From contig NZ_CP073638.1 of assembly GCF_029962485.1 (NCBI RefSeq), positions 124,001 to 188,000 of the forward strand: DNA of 64,000 nt, given 5' to 3'. Made by a program: the position numbers and the translations under genes. This DNA comes from Burkholderia cepacia. GTDB taxonomy: Bacteria; Pseudomonadota; Gammaproteobacteria; Burkholderiales; Burkholderiaceae. The notes under the pieces were generated by a model. The model saw only the letters and a program-made list of their open reading frames with translations, did no database searches and was not told where the DNA came from. Below are positions 14,873 to 22,906 of this stretch, one piece after another; position 1 is the stretch's first letter; every line of letters starts with the position of its first letter.

Positions 14873-17404
14873 ATGGCTTTGTTTGACGCACCACGGACGC
14901 TGTCGGTTTCCGGCGCGGCCTTGCCGATGTACGGTGGTCAGTCGGTCCTGACGCCGGTGAAGCTCGCCGGCGGCGAGACGATTGGCGAGTTGTTCGAGTA
15001 CGTCCTGGAGCTGAAGACGCCGGACGCACTCGGTTTTTCGCAGAGCATCGCGGCGAACGTCGATCTCGACGCGTTGATCGGCACGGAAGTGACCGTATCG
15101 ATCCAGCTCGAGGGCCGGGGGCATTTCATTCCAGGTCTCGCCGGTGCCGCCGGTACGGCAAATATCGGTGCTGGCACGCGCGAAATCACCGGCATTGTCA
15201 GTCAGGCGACCATCGTACGTGAAGACGGTCGCTCGATCGTCTATGCGCTTACGCTGCGACCGTGGCTCTGGCATGCGACCAAGAATTGCGACTGTCGCAT
15301 TTTCCAAGATATGTCCGTGGTCGAGATCACGGATGCCGTGCTGTCGGTTTATCCGTTTCCGATCGAAAAGCGACTGACGATTCCTCGACCGAACAAGGTC
15401 TGGCCGAAGCGGGACATTCAGCGCCAGCACCTCGAAAGCGATTGGACATTCCTGCAGCGTTTGTGGGAAGAGTGGGGCATCTACTACTTCTTCGAGCATG
15501 ACGAAGGCAAGCATCGACTCGTGCTTTGCGATTCGATGGGGGCGCTCAAACCGCTCGGCGATGCCTATGCCGAGCTTCGCTACGAACCGCCGACCAGTCG
15601 ACGGATCGACGAGGAACACATTCACGATTTCTCGGTGTCGCATGCGCTGACCACGGGCGCGGTGACGGCTGTCGACTACGACTATACGTTGCCGCGGGCG
15701 AATTTGACCGTAACGCGCGAGGACCCTCGCGATACGGGCCTCGCCCATCAGGAGCGCTATTCGTGGGGGGATTACGCACAGCCGCAAGCGGGTGCGGCCG
15801 GACTCTCCGGCGCTCACAACGAGCCGGGCACGGAAGCGGAATATCTGACGCTGGTGCAGATGCAGGCCTGGCGGTGCCAGGGATTGAGAGCCCACGGCAA
15901 GGGCAACTTGCGTGGCATGGTCACCGGGCAGACGTTCGTGCTGTCACACTATCCGCAGGGCGCGGCGAATCGCGAATATGCCGTGATTGCGTGCCGGCTT
16001 GCGATCGAAGAGATCGGCGAAGCGTCAGGGTCCGGCCAGCGGTATCGCTGCGAAGCGGATTTCACGGTGCAACCGACGAATGAACCGTTTCGGCTGGTGC
16101 GCACTGTTGCGAAGCCGCGCATGGCCGGTGTCGAGTATGCCGTTGTGACTTGCCCTGAGAATCAGGAGATCTGGACCGACGCATACGGTCGGGTGAAGCT
16201 TCAGTTTCTATGGGATCGGCTGGGCCGGAACGACGAGCGTTCCAGCTGCTGGGTACGCGTGGCCGGTGCGTGGCACGGCGATCAGTTCGGCGGCATCTTT
16301 CTGCCGCGCCGGGGGCATGAGGTCGAGGTCGCTTTCGTCAACGGCGATCCGGATTTGCCGATCGTCGTGGGCAGTGCGGTGAATGCATTCAACATGCCGC
16401 CGTTCGCGCTGCCGGAGAACCAGACACTCGCCGGTTATCGCAGCAAGGAGGTCGGTGCCCGGCGGGCGAATACGCTGGCTTTCGACGATTCGAACGGAAA
16501 GATCCAGGCGCATCTTTCGAGCGATGAAGGTTGTTCGCAGTTGAATCTGGGGTACATCACGCGTATTGCGGGGAATGCCGGGCGGCAGGATGAGCGTGGT
16601 CGGGGGGCGGAGTTGCGGACGGACGGCCATGGCGTGTTTCGTGCGGGGCAGGGCATGCTGCTTACGACGGAAGCACGTCCCAATGCGCAGGCGCATTTGA
16701 CCGACATGAGTGAAACAACTGCCCGGTTGGAAGAAGCCGCGCGTTGGCAGTCGACGATTGCTCAACTGGCGCAACAGGCCACGGCGCAGGACGCGAACGC
16801 CCATCAGGAAGAAGTCGCCGCGACGCTGGCCAGACAGAACGCCGCCATACGCGGACCGCAAAGCCGCGCCAACGAGGGTTTTTCCGAGCTGGGTGCGCCG
16901 CACGTCGTCATTGCTGGCGCCGCCGGTATTCAGACTACGACCCCCGCGACAACGCATATCGCGAGCGGTCGGCACGTCGCGCTGACGAGCGGAGCGCACA
17001 TCGCGGCATCGGCGAGCGGTAGCGTCCTCGTCAGTGCTCAGGATACGGTACGCCAGTTTGCAGCCCGCGGAGGCATGAAATCCGTCGCGGCGGATGGCGA
17101 TATCGATATTCATGCACTGCAGAAGGCGATCAATCTGCTGGCCCTCCTCGAGGTCAACGTCACCAGCGACACGATCCATATCAAGGCGAAAAAGAAGCTG
17201 GTTCTGAACGGTGGCGGAAGCTATATCGAGCTTGAGCAGGGCAGCATCAAAAGTGGCACCAGCGGCATCTGGTTGGCACATGCAGCCACCCATTATTTCC
17301 CGAAACCCGACGAAGTTCCCGTCGAGCTTTACGTTCCCAAAGTGTGCATCGAGTGTCTGCTGAAAGCCGCGAAGAGCGGCGCATCGGTTGTGCCGAGGCT
17401 TTGA
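14873..17404 (+). CDS. vgrG: T6SS spike protein VgrG (TssI)
   Basis: 843 residues. VgrG trimers cap the Hcp tube and carry effectors. Order: gp27-like hub (~20-390) with LEYVLELKTPDALGF-type strands and ESDWTFLQRLWEEWGIYYFFEH at ~195-215; gp5-like OB fold (~420-510) with DAYGRVKLQFLWDR, SSCWVRVAGAWHGDQFGG and IFLPRRGHEVEVAFVNGDPD; a polar linker; and a DUF2345 beta-helix region (~660-800) with LTSGAHIAASASGSVLVSAQD. A short tail ends in IECLLKAAKSGASVVPRL. No enzymatic C-terminal extension is present, so cargo is expected to load through the DUF4123 adaptor and PAAR next door. AAAGGGG precedes the ATG at 14873; the GTG at 14843 is less likely. Confidence 0.95.
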   Translation: MALFDAPRTLSVSGAALPMYGGQSVLTPVKLAGGETIGELFEYVLELKTPDALGFSQSIAANVDLDALIGTEVTVSIQLEGRGHFIPGLAGAAGTANIGAGTREITGIVSQATIVREDGRSIVYALTLRPWLWHATKNCDCRIFQDMSVVEITDAVLSVYPFPIEKRLTIPRPNKVWPKRDIQRQHLESDWTFLQRLWEEWGIYYFFEHDEGKHRLVLCDSMGALKPLGDAYAELRYEPPTSRRIDEEHIHDFSVSHALTTGAVTAVDYDYTLPRANLTVTREDPRDTGLAHQERYSWGDYAQPQAGAAGLSGAHNEPGTEAEYLTLVQMQAWRCQGLRAHGKGNLRGMVTGQTFVLSHYPQGAANREYAVIACRLAIEEIGEASGSGQRYRCEADFTVQPTNEPFRLVRTVAKPRMAGVEYAVVTCPENQEIWTDAYGRVKLQFLWDRLGRNDERSSCWVRVAGAWHGDQFGGIFLPRRGHEVEVAFVNGDPDLPIVVGSAVNAFNMPPFALPENQTLAGYRSKEVGARRANTLAFDDSNGKIQAHLSSDEGCSQLNLGYITRIAGNAGRQDERGRGAELRTDGHGVFRAGQGMLLTTEARPNAQAHLTDMSETTARLEEAARWQSTIAQLAQQATAQDANAHQEEVAATLARQNAAIRGPQSRANEGFSELGAPHVVIAGAAGIQTTTPATTHIASGRHVALTSGAHIAASASGSVLVSAQDTVRQFAARGGMKSVAADGDIDIHALQKAINLLALLEVNVTSDTIHIKAKKKLVLNGGGSYIELEQGSIKSGTSGIWLAHAATHYFPKPDEVPVELYVPKVCIECLLKAAKSGASVVPRL

Positions 17405-17414
17405 GGTTGGCTTC

Positions 17415-18299
17415 ATGAAAACGGTAGACGACAACGGAAAACTCTATGGTCTGGTCGATGGCGCGCAGTATCCGGAGGCACTTGCTACATGGGTGCTCGA
17501 GTTCTCGCCGGAGGTGCGATCGTTATTTGAAGGGCTGCCTGAGGAGGAGGCCGGAAACGCGGCTCCGATTCTTTTCGAGATCGACGACGCGCATAGCGAA
17601 TGGGTTCGTCATATCGATCAGATGGATCGGTATCGACCATGCTTCACAGTGATGCGCAGTGCACTCGGTATCGATGAACTCAAGATTCATATTCAACGCT
17701 TTCTTTTTGCGGACATCGGTGAAGGTGTGCAGGTTCTGCTTCGTTGGTTTGATCCACGTTCGCTTCCGTCGATAGTGGACGTCGTCGTCAAAGCGGTGTT
17801 CGTTGAACTCACACGCCCGATAACGACATGGATGTATCGCGGTGGAAACTCGGAGTGGCAGTACATCGCTATCGAAGAACGTTCGCACGTCGAGGATGCG
17901 GGGCAGTTCTCGTGGTCACTCGGTCAGCGGCAGCTCGATACGTTGGAAAAGCATGACGAGCCGCATGCGCTCATGAGCGAGTTGAGCGACCTTGGCCTGA
18001 TCGACGTGAATCAGCCATATGCCATCAGGTACCGGGATTTTCTTCGCCCATATGGTCGCGCGATTCAATGGGGGTTGGCACTGCGGGCAGATCTTCACGC
18101 GTTCTGTATGGCCTCATATCAGTATGGCGAAGCGTTCGACCGACAGGGCGAGATTCGATCGGCCATCCGGTCGGCTGTGGCCGGCGAGGCATCGTTGCTA
18201 CAAGAGTTTGAGTTGGTTCCGGCGTATGTCTGGCGGGATTTGATGCGTGATTTCGAGAAGCATGTGAATTCGCTCGACGAACAGGAAGCCGAAAAATGA
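17415..18299 (+). CDS. DUF4123-domain T6SS effector adaptor (Tap/TEC family)
   Basis: 294 residues. DUF4123 proteins are cytoplasmic chaperones that load a cognate effector onto VgrG and are not exported. The N-terminal ~130 residues fit the domain: KLYGLVDGAQYPEALATWVL, then LFEIDDAHSEW, and LRWFDPRSLPSIVD around residue 115, which matches the usual FRFYDPRVL-type motif. The rest is a helical C-terminal region. It begins 10 bp after vgrG and its stop overlaps the first immunity copy by 4 bp (ATGA). The position predicts Tle1 as client. Confidence 0.88.
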   Translation: MKTVDDNGKLYGLVDGAQYPEALATWVLEFSPEVRSLFEGLPEEEAGNAAPILFEIDDAHSEWVRHIDQMDRYRPCFTVMRSALGIDELKIHIQRFLFADIGEGVQVLLRWFDPRSLPSIVDVVVKAVFVELTRPITTWMYRGGNSEWQYIAIEERSHVEDAGQFSWSLGQRQLDTLEKHDEPHALMSELSDLGLIDVNQPYAIRYRDFLRPYGRAIQWGLALRADLHAFCMASYQYGEAFDRQGEIRSAIRSAVAGEASLLQEFELVPAYVWRDLMRDFEKHVNSLDEQEAEK

Positions 18300-18814
18300 T
18301 CGTACTTGTTTCGAAGCGCTTTGCCGGTCTTTTTGTTGTTGGCTTCCTGTCGACGATCCTCGGGTGCTCGGATGCAAATGAGAGTAGCCCGTCAGACGTG
18401 AGTGGCTATAACTACACCGACTACTACATCGCGGGATTCCGCGTTGGGAATGAAGGCCAGGAACTCTCAGCGAGCGGGCCGAATATCTTTCCTAAAAAGG
18501 ACGGTCAAGCGCGCTCGGGTGGAGGGAAGTTCATATGCTGCATCAACATTCCTCTTCACTGGCGTTCGGATATGAAATTGGTGGTCGAGTGGAAAGTTGA
18601 CAAGATTCAAGATGGAAAGACGCCAGGTAAATGGTACACGGCAACAACAAATGTACCGCCGTATGGGTGAAAGACTTACGGCTTTGTGGTGCATTTCCTG
18701 CCCGACGATCGAATCCGTGTGGAGATCGATGGCAAACCGGAAATGGCTGAAAAGCCCGCCAATAACGATCGATACATTGTGCAAGGCGTACTGGACCCGG
18801 AATTGAATAAGTAA
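18296..18814 (+). pseudogene. Tle1-immunity lipoprotein copy A, interrupted by a nonsense codon
   Basis: First of three DUF3304-like lipoproteins. The signal ends at Cys24 (STILGC) and the mature part starts with the family motif VSGYNYTDYYI. Translation stops at TGA 18668-18670 after PPYG, giving 124 residues. The same frame continues with TYGFVVHFLP, then IVQGVLDPELNK to a TAA at 18812-18814, matching copies B and C to their last residues. The stop replaces a codon that is CGA in copy C, so a C-to-T change is the simplest cause. About 48 C-terminal residues are lost. The ATG overlaps the DUF4123 stop, so this looks like the original position of the immunity gene. Confidence 0.85.
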
Positions 18815-18827
18815 TCCGGAGGACATA

Positions 18828-18960
18828 ATGAGCGTCATTCGATGGTCCGAGCCATTCGGCGAGCGAGGCGTTTGGGCGAGGGCGAGGTTGATCGTGTAAT
18901 AGGCAAGAGTGCATTGGCAGGGGGCTACAGCTGCCTGCGGACGTTGCGCGTCATCTTGAT
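18828..18960 (+). pseudogene. Orphan 5' fragment of the Tle1 gene (stub 1)
   Basis: Starts with ATGAGCGTCATTCGATGG, identical to the first bases of the full effector gene at 20226, behind its own GGAGGA. A one-base deletion after GAGCGAGG shifts the frame, and translation ends after 23 codons (TAA at 18897). Base-level similarity to the effector continues to about 18950. There is no catalytic region. Beyond it, a ~40-bp stretch leading into copy B is nearly identical to the stretch before copy C. Confidence 0.85.
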
Positions 18961-18990
18961 CGTGACTACACAAAATGAGATTTTATTGAG

Positions 18991-19509
18991 ATGAATATCA
19001 CCGTTATGAGGGATTTCCTTTTCTTGCTTATCGGTTCGCTGTTGCTAACGATGATTGGTTGCTCGGATTCTAATGACATCAATCCGTCGAGCGTAAGCGG
19101 CTATAACTATACAGATTATTATATTCATCAATTTAGGATTTCAAGCGAAAATCAATTCTTGTCTGCGGGCGGTTCAAATATGTTGCCGAAGGAGGCTGGA
19201 AAACAGCGCTCGGAAAGTGGTGGATCGTGCTGTATTGGCATCCCATCTCACTGGCGTCCGGGCATGAAGCTTGTGATCAAGTGGAAGGTCGACAAGATTC
19301 AAGATGGAAAGACACCGAGTGAATGGTATACGGCGACCACCGATGTACCGCCATATGGGGCGCGGACCTATGGTTTCGTTGTGCATTTCCTGCCCGGCGA
19401 TCGAATCCGCGTGGAGATCGAGGATAAGCCGGAAATGGCGAAGACACCCGCCGATAACGATCCCTATATCGTGCAGGGCGTATTGGACCCGGAATTGAAC
19501 AAGAAGTGA
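18991..19509 (+). CDS. Tle1-immunity lipoprotein copy B (DUF3304-like)
   Basis: 172 residues, intact. N-terminal lipoprotein signal with LLTMIGC (Cys24), then VSGYNYTDYYIHQFRIS, SGGSCCIGIPSHWRPGMKLVIKW and FLPGDRIRVEIED. Periplasmic lipoproteins of this kind next to Tle phospholipases are known to bind and block the toxin in the periplasm. It shares the segment WKVDKIQDGKTP with copy A, whereas copy C is different there. Because the effector that follows it is only a stub, copy B may protect against a relative of the present toxin. GC is low: 20 of 60 bases at 19081-19140. Confidence 0.8.
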   Translation: MNITVMRDFLFLLIGSLLLTMIGCSDSNDINPSSVSGYNYTDYYIHQFRISSENQFLSAGGSNMLPKEAGKQRSESGGSCCIGIPSHWRPGMKLVIKWKVDKIQDGKTPSEWYTATTDVPPYGARTYGFVVHFLPGDRIRVEIEDKPEMAKTPADNDPYIVQGVLDPELNKK

Positions 19510-19521
19510 GGAGAAGGTGCG

Positions 19522-19692
19522 ATGAGCGTCATTCGATGGCCTGAGCCATTCAACGAACGGGGTCGTTTGGGCGAGGGCGAAACTGCTCGCGCAACGGGCA
19601 AAAGTACCTTGGCAGGAGAGTTCTGCCGCTGCCCGCAGACGTTACACATCATCTTGATCCTGACTACACAAAATGAGATTTTCGTGAGATGA
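19522..19692 (+). pseudogene. Orphan 5' fragment of the Tle1 gene (stub 2), open as a 56-codon ORF
   Basis: Begins MSVIRWPEPFNERGRLGEGE, identical to the first 20 residues of the full Tle1, with GAGGAGAAGG upstream. Similarity runs to CPQTLHIIL (CPQVLCVNL in Tle1), just before the FFDGTNNN motif where the catalytic domain begins. It then ends TTQNEIFVR, with TGA overlapping the ATG of copy C. Unlike stub 1 the frame is intact, so a short peptide is probably translated; whether it does anything is unknown. Confidence 0.8.
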
Positions 19693-20213
19693 AAATCAGT
19701 GTTCCGAGGCATTTGCTTGCTTTACTTGTCGGTTCGCTGTTGCTAACGATGATTGGTTGCTCGGATTCAAGTGACATCAATCCATCCAGTGTCAGTGGCT
19801 ATAACTATACCGATTATTACATTCATCAATTTAGAATTTCAAACGAAAATCAAGATCTGTCGGCAGGCGGTTCAAACATGTTGCCAAAGCAGGCAGGAAA
19901 GCAGCGCTCGGAAAGTGGTGGATCGTGCTGCATCGGTATTCCCGCCCACTGGCGCCCAGGCATGAAGCTCGTGATCAAGTGGCGGCGGGACACGAAACCC
20001 TATGACGAAGACCGCAGCGGTGATCAATGGCTTACTGCGACCACCGACGTGCCGCCGTATGGTCGACGGACTTACGGTTTTGTGGCGCATTTCCTGCCCG
20101 GCGATCGAATCCGTGTGGAGATCGAGGACAAACCGGAAATGGCGGAGAAACCCGCCGATAACGATCCGTACATCGTGCAGGGCGTGCTGGATGCGGATTT
20201 GAACAAGAAGTGA
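19689..20213 (+). CDS. Tle1-immunity lipoprotein copy C (DUF3304-like), cognate to the full effector
   Basis: 174 residues, intact, directly upstream (12 bp) of the full-length effector, so it is the best candidate for the cognate immunity protein. Lipoprotein signal ends LLTMIGC (Cys24). Near-identical to copy B over most of its length. It differs sharply at residues ~98-112, where it reads WRRDTKPYDEDRSGDQW instead of WKVDKIQDGKTPSEW. A concentrated difference like that is what a toxin-contact loop would show. Expected location: periplasmic face of the outer or inner membrane. Confidence 0.85.
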   Translation: MKISVPRHLLALLVGSLLLTMIGCSDSSDINPSSVSGYNYTDYYIHQFRISNENQDLSAGGSNMLPKQAGKQRSESGGSCCIGIPAHWRPGMKLVIKWRRDTKPYDEDRSGDQWLTATTDVPPYGRRTYGFVAHFLPGDRIRVEIEDKPEMAEKPADNDPYIVQGVLDADLNKK

Positions 20214-20225
20214 GGAGAGGGTGTG

Positions 20226-22598
20226 ATGAGCGTCATTCGATGGCCTGAACCATTCAACGAGCGAGGGCGTTTGGGAGAGGGCGAAGCTGCTTGCGCAATG
20301 GGCAAGAGTGTGTTGGCAGGGGAGTCACCAGGCTGCCCCCAAGTGCTCTGCGTCAATCTGTTTTTCGACGGCACGAATAACAACCGGGAATGGGACACCA
20401 AGAATGCGGAAAGGCCGACACATAGTAATGTCGCGAGATTGTCGTTTGCTTGTCCTCAGAACAAGGAGGAGGGCATTTTCTCCGAGTACGTTCCGGGCGT
20501 CGGTACTCCATTTTTTGAAATTGGCGAAATGGCTTTCTCGTCGGAAGGCAAGGCATTCGCCCTTGGTTTCGGTATGCGCGTCGCTTGGGGATACACCCGC
20601 TTGCTGAACGCGCTGCATATCGCGATGACGGGAAGTCGGTTGCTGGACGATCCTGAGGCCCGTGCTCTGTGTTCGTCGATCGACAATGACGTCATCGCCT
20701 CGAACGGCACGCTGACTCAAATTGTTGGAAAGGTGTCTAAGGCTCTCCCTATAGCGGGTTCTATCGCAACCGCATCGCAGGTGTACTACGGATACAAGTC
20801 GCGGGCGAAGCTGGAGCGTCTTCACGGGGAACTGTCCGCGCTTCAGAAGAAGCATGGCGGACCGGGTGGTCAACTGAATCGTTCGATCAAGAAAGTATGG
20901 GTGAACGTATTCGGATTCTCGCGCGGTGCGGCGGGCTCGCGCGTATTCGTTAACCGTCTCATCAACACTTGGGCACCGGGTGGCATGATAGCTGGCTCGA
21001 TTCCGTACGAGGTCAATTTCCTGGGGATTTTCGATACGGTTGCATCGGTTGGTTTGCCGGATACCGCCACCGCGGCGATCGAAATGGCGGATCTAGACGG
21101 GCACTGGGCATGGACCGCAAAAGGTGCCCTTAACATTCCCGCTTCAGTGAAGAAGTGCGTGCATTTCTTCTCGATTCACGAGCAGCGCATGAGTTTCCCG
21201 CTCGATTCCATTCGGGAGAAGCATGCCTATCCGATCAGCGAGCCGCGCAGGATTGAGGTTGCCTACCCGGGCGTGCATTCGGATGTGGGCGGTGGTTATG
21301 CGTTCAATGAAGAAGGCAAATCTCGAGACGGCGACGGCAGCAGGCTTAGTCAGATCACTTTGCACAATATGTATATCGAAGCACTAAAGGCCGGGGTGCC
21401 GCTGCTGCTTCAATCTGATATTCGCAAGCGGGAGGACTTGGTGAGAGACTTCTCGTTGACGTCATCCGTTGCTCGCGCCTTCAACGACTGGCTCTCAACC
21501 GTCAATCAAAAACCCCTCGACAGCGTCGAAACCGCACTTCGTATCGGCATGGGTCAGTCGCTAGCATGGCGTACCTTGCGCGCGGACTATGGAAATCCGC
21601 GGGCCTACATTACGTCGCAAGCCTTTTTCCGTCATGCGCCTGAAGACGAAGTCACGCCCCACGGACTCGAAACGCGAATCGCGAGCAAGGCAGCGTCGAA
21701 TTCCCAACTTGACAAACTGAAGCGGGAGAAGATCCAGCTCGAGAAGCAAAAGGCTGGCCTCGATGCCGCCGCGCTCAGCATGCCTGCGATTCCTGCACTG
21801 GTGAGTCCGTTCAAGAAAAAGGCAGCTGAACTCGGTGAACAGATCAAGAAGAAAGACGCTGAGATTATGGCGACTGCGGCTGGGAAACCTCCGCGACCTG
21901 GCGAGGGTGCGATGGACGTGACGACCAACGACAAGACAGACCTTCTGGAAGCCGCGGAAGAGTTCCGGCTCTTGCTGGCGTACCTGTATCCCGATCAACG
22001 ATGGCGATGGCAGGTGTATTGGGCACGCCCACCGGCTGAAACCGTGAATCTGAAGATGGGGCCGATCGGAAAGGCGATTTCACTGGAGCAGAACGTCAAT
22101 GCTTATTTCCTGACGGTTGAACGGAAGGACGTTCCAACTCACCGTAGGCAGGGGTCAACGACTGTCTGGATGGGGGAACGCGACCGCGTGCTGCAACTGC
22201 TCGGCGCCGTTGCCTCGTATCAGCCAATCCTGGATTTTGTTCTCACCCCGCCGCAGGAAATGCTGCCGTTCCTACTCGAACACACGTCTGACGCCGCGGT
22301 GCGAAAGCTGCCTCGCGCCGCGATTCGTTTGCTGGACGATTACGTTCACGACAGCCGCGCATGGTTCCGCGTGCCCTATTTTCATGAATATGCACCCGGC
22401 GGTTACGGGTGGGCCCGGACGTTCTTCGTCGGCAACGACAGGCGCGTTCGGTCGCTCGGCCTGAAGGACGGCGCCGCACACATTGCCATCGAGCGTGAAA
22501 GGGTAGCGGCGGCGGATCTCGGCAACTACCTTGCCGAGCAGTCGAGGACGTTGCCGCCGCCAGTCAAAGTTGACTTCAGCACCTTTCCGCGCTATTGA
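20226..22598 (+). CDS. tle1: T6SS phospholipase effector, Tle1 family (DUF2235)
   Basis: 790 residues. Tle1 enzymes are delivered to the target periplasm and hydrolyse membrane phospholipids. The alpha/beta-hydrolase domain (~40-460) starts with LCVNLFFDGTNNN. The nucleophile elbow is GFSRG at 230-234 (Ser232), followed by FLGIFDTVASVG (Asp270) and YPGVHSDVGGGY (His351), the order and spacing of a Ser-Asp-His triad. A helical segment with a coiled-coil look (LDKLKREKIQLEKQKAGL) follows at ~500-520. The C-terminal ~200 residues are unassigned. GAGGAG lies 8 bases before the ATG at 20226; a GTG at 20223 is less likely. No signal peptide, consistent with T6SS delivery through DUF4123/VgrG/PAAR. 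Confidence 0.92.
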   Translation: MSVIRWPEPFNERGRLGEGEAACAMGKSVLAGESPGCPQVLCVNLFFDGTNNNREWDTKNAERPTHSNVARLSFACPQNKEEGIFSEYVPGVGTPFFEIGEMAFSSEGKAFALGFGMRVAWGYTRLLNALHIAMTGSRLLDDPEARALCSSIDNDVIASNGTLTQIVGKVSKALPIAGSIATASQVYYGYKSRAKLERLHGELSALQKKHGGPGGQLNRSIKKVWVNVFGFSRGAAGSRVFVNRLINTWAPGGMIAGSIPYEVNFLGIFDTVASVGLPDTATAAIEMADLDGHWAWTAKGALNIPASVKKCVHFFSIHEQRMSFPLDSIREKHAYPISEPRRIEVAYPGVHSDVGGGYAFNEEGKSRDGDGSRLSQITLHNMYIEALKAGVPLLLQSDIRKREDLVRDFSLTSSVARAFNDWLSTVNQKPLDSVETALRIGMGQSLAWRTLRADYGNPRAYITSQAFFRHAPEDEVTPHGLETRIASKAASNSQLDKLKREKIQLEKQKAGLDAAALSMPAIPALVSPFKKKAAELGEQIKKKDAEIMATAAGKPPRPGEGAMDVTTNDKTDLLEAAEEFRLLLAYLYPDQRWRWQVYWARPPAETVNLKMGPIGKAISLEQNVNAYFLTVERKDVPTHRRQGSTTVWMGERDRVLQLLGAVASYQPILDFVLTPPQEMLPFLLEHTSDAAVRKLPRAAIRLLDDYVHDSRAWFRVPYFHEYAPGGYGWARTFFVGNDRRVRSLGLKDGAAHIAIERERVAAADLGNYLAEQSRTLPPPVKVDFSTFPRY

Positions 22599-22622
22599 GC
22601 GCGCCAGCCTACGAATAGCACC

Positions 22623-22904
22623 ATGTCAATCAGCATCGCAGTCGTCGGAGACGCAACCGACCATGGCGGCCGGATCATTACCGGCTCGGATACGCACAAG
22701 ATCGGCGGCACGAAGATCGCCCGCCTGCATGATCTGGTCGATTGCCCGGAAACCTATCCGGACGGTCGTCCGCACGGCGTCAACAAGATCATCGAAGCGC
22801 ATCCAACGCTTAGCGTCGGTGGACGCCTAGTGGCGCTGCACGGCCACCGTACCGAGTGCGGTTGCCGGCTGATTGCCACGTCAACGGCAAAGGTAGGACG
22901 CTAA
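22623..22904 (+). CDS. PAAR-domain spike tip protein
   Basis: 93 residues. PAAR proteins form the sharp cone on VgrG and can tether effectors. Family features are AVVGDATDHGGRIITGS at the N-terminus, GTKIARLHDLVDCP, then HPTLSVGGRLVALHGHRTECGCRLI near the C-terminus; the His and Cys residues there are the usual metal ligands. The protein is a bare PAAR without toxin extension. It lies between tle1 and tssL, 2 bp from the latter, completing a vgrG-adaptor-immunity-effector-PAAR cargo module. Confidence 0.92.
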   Translation: MSISIAVVGDATDHGGRIITGSDTHKIGGTKIARLHDLVDCPETYPDGRPHGVNKIIEAHPTLSVGGRLVALHGHRTECGCRLIATSTAKVGR

Positions 22905-22906
22905 CC

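Larger units (their letters stand above)
18296..20360 (+). repeat. Three tandem immunity-plus-effector-5'-end units (~695 bp period)
   Basis: Unit starts lie at 18296, 18991 and 19689 (spacings 695 and 698 bp). Each unit is a lipoprotein immunity gene plus the first ~135 bp of tle1; only the third runs into a complete tle1. The stubs end at equivalent positions and are joined to the next immunity gene by the same ~40-bp sequence (ending TTTT..TGAGATGA), so the junctions share one origin. Units B and C are the most alike. Confidence 0.88.

Noticed and set aside
18296..20213. The ~695-bp repeats as a CRISPR-like or insertion-sequence array.
   Set aside because: Repeat units are coding immunity genes plus an effector 5' end; no short spacers, transposase or terminal inverted repeats are visible.
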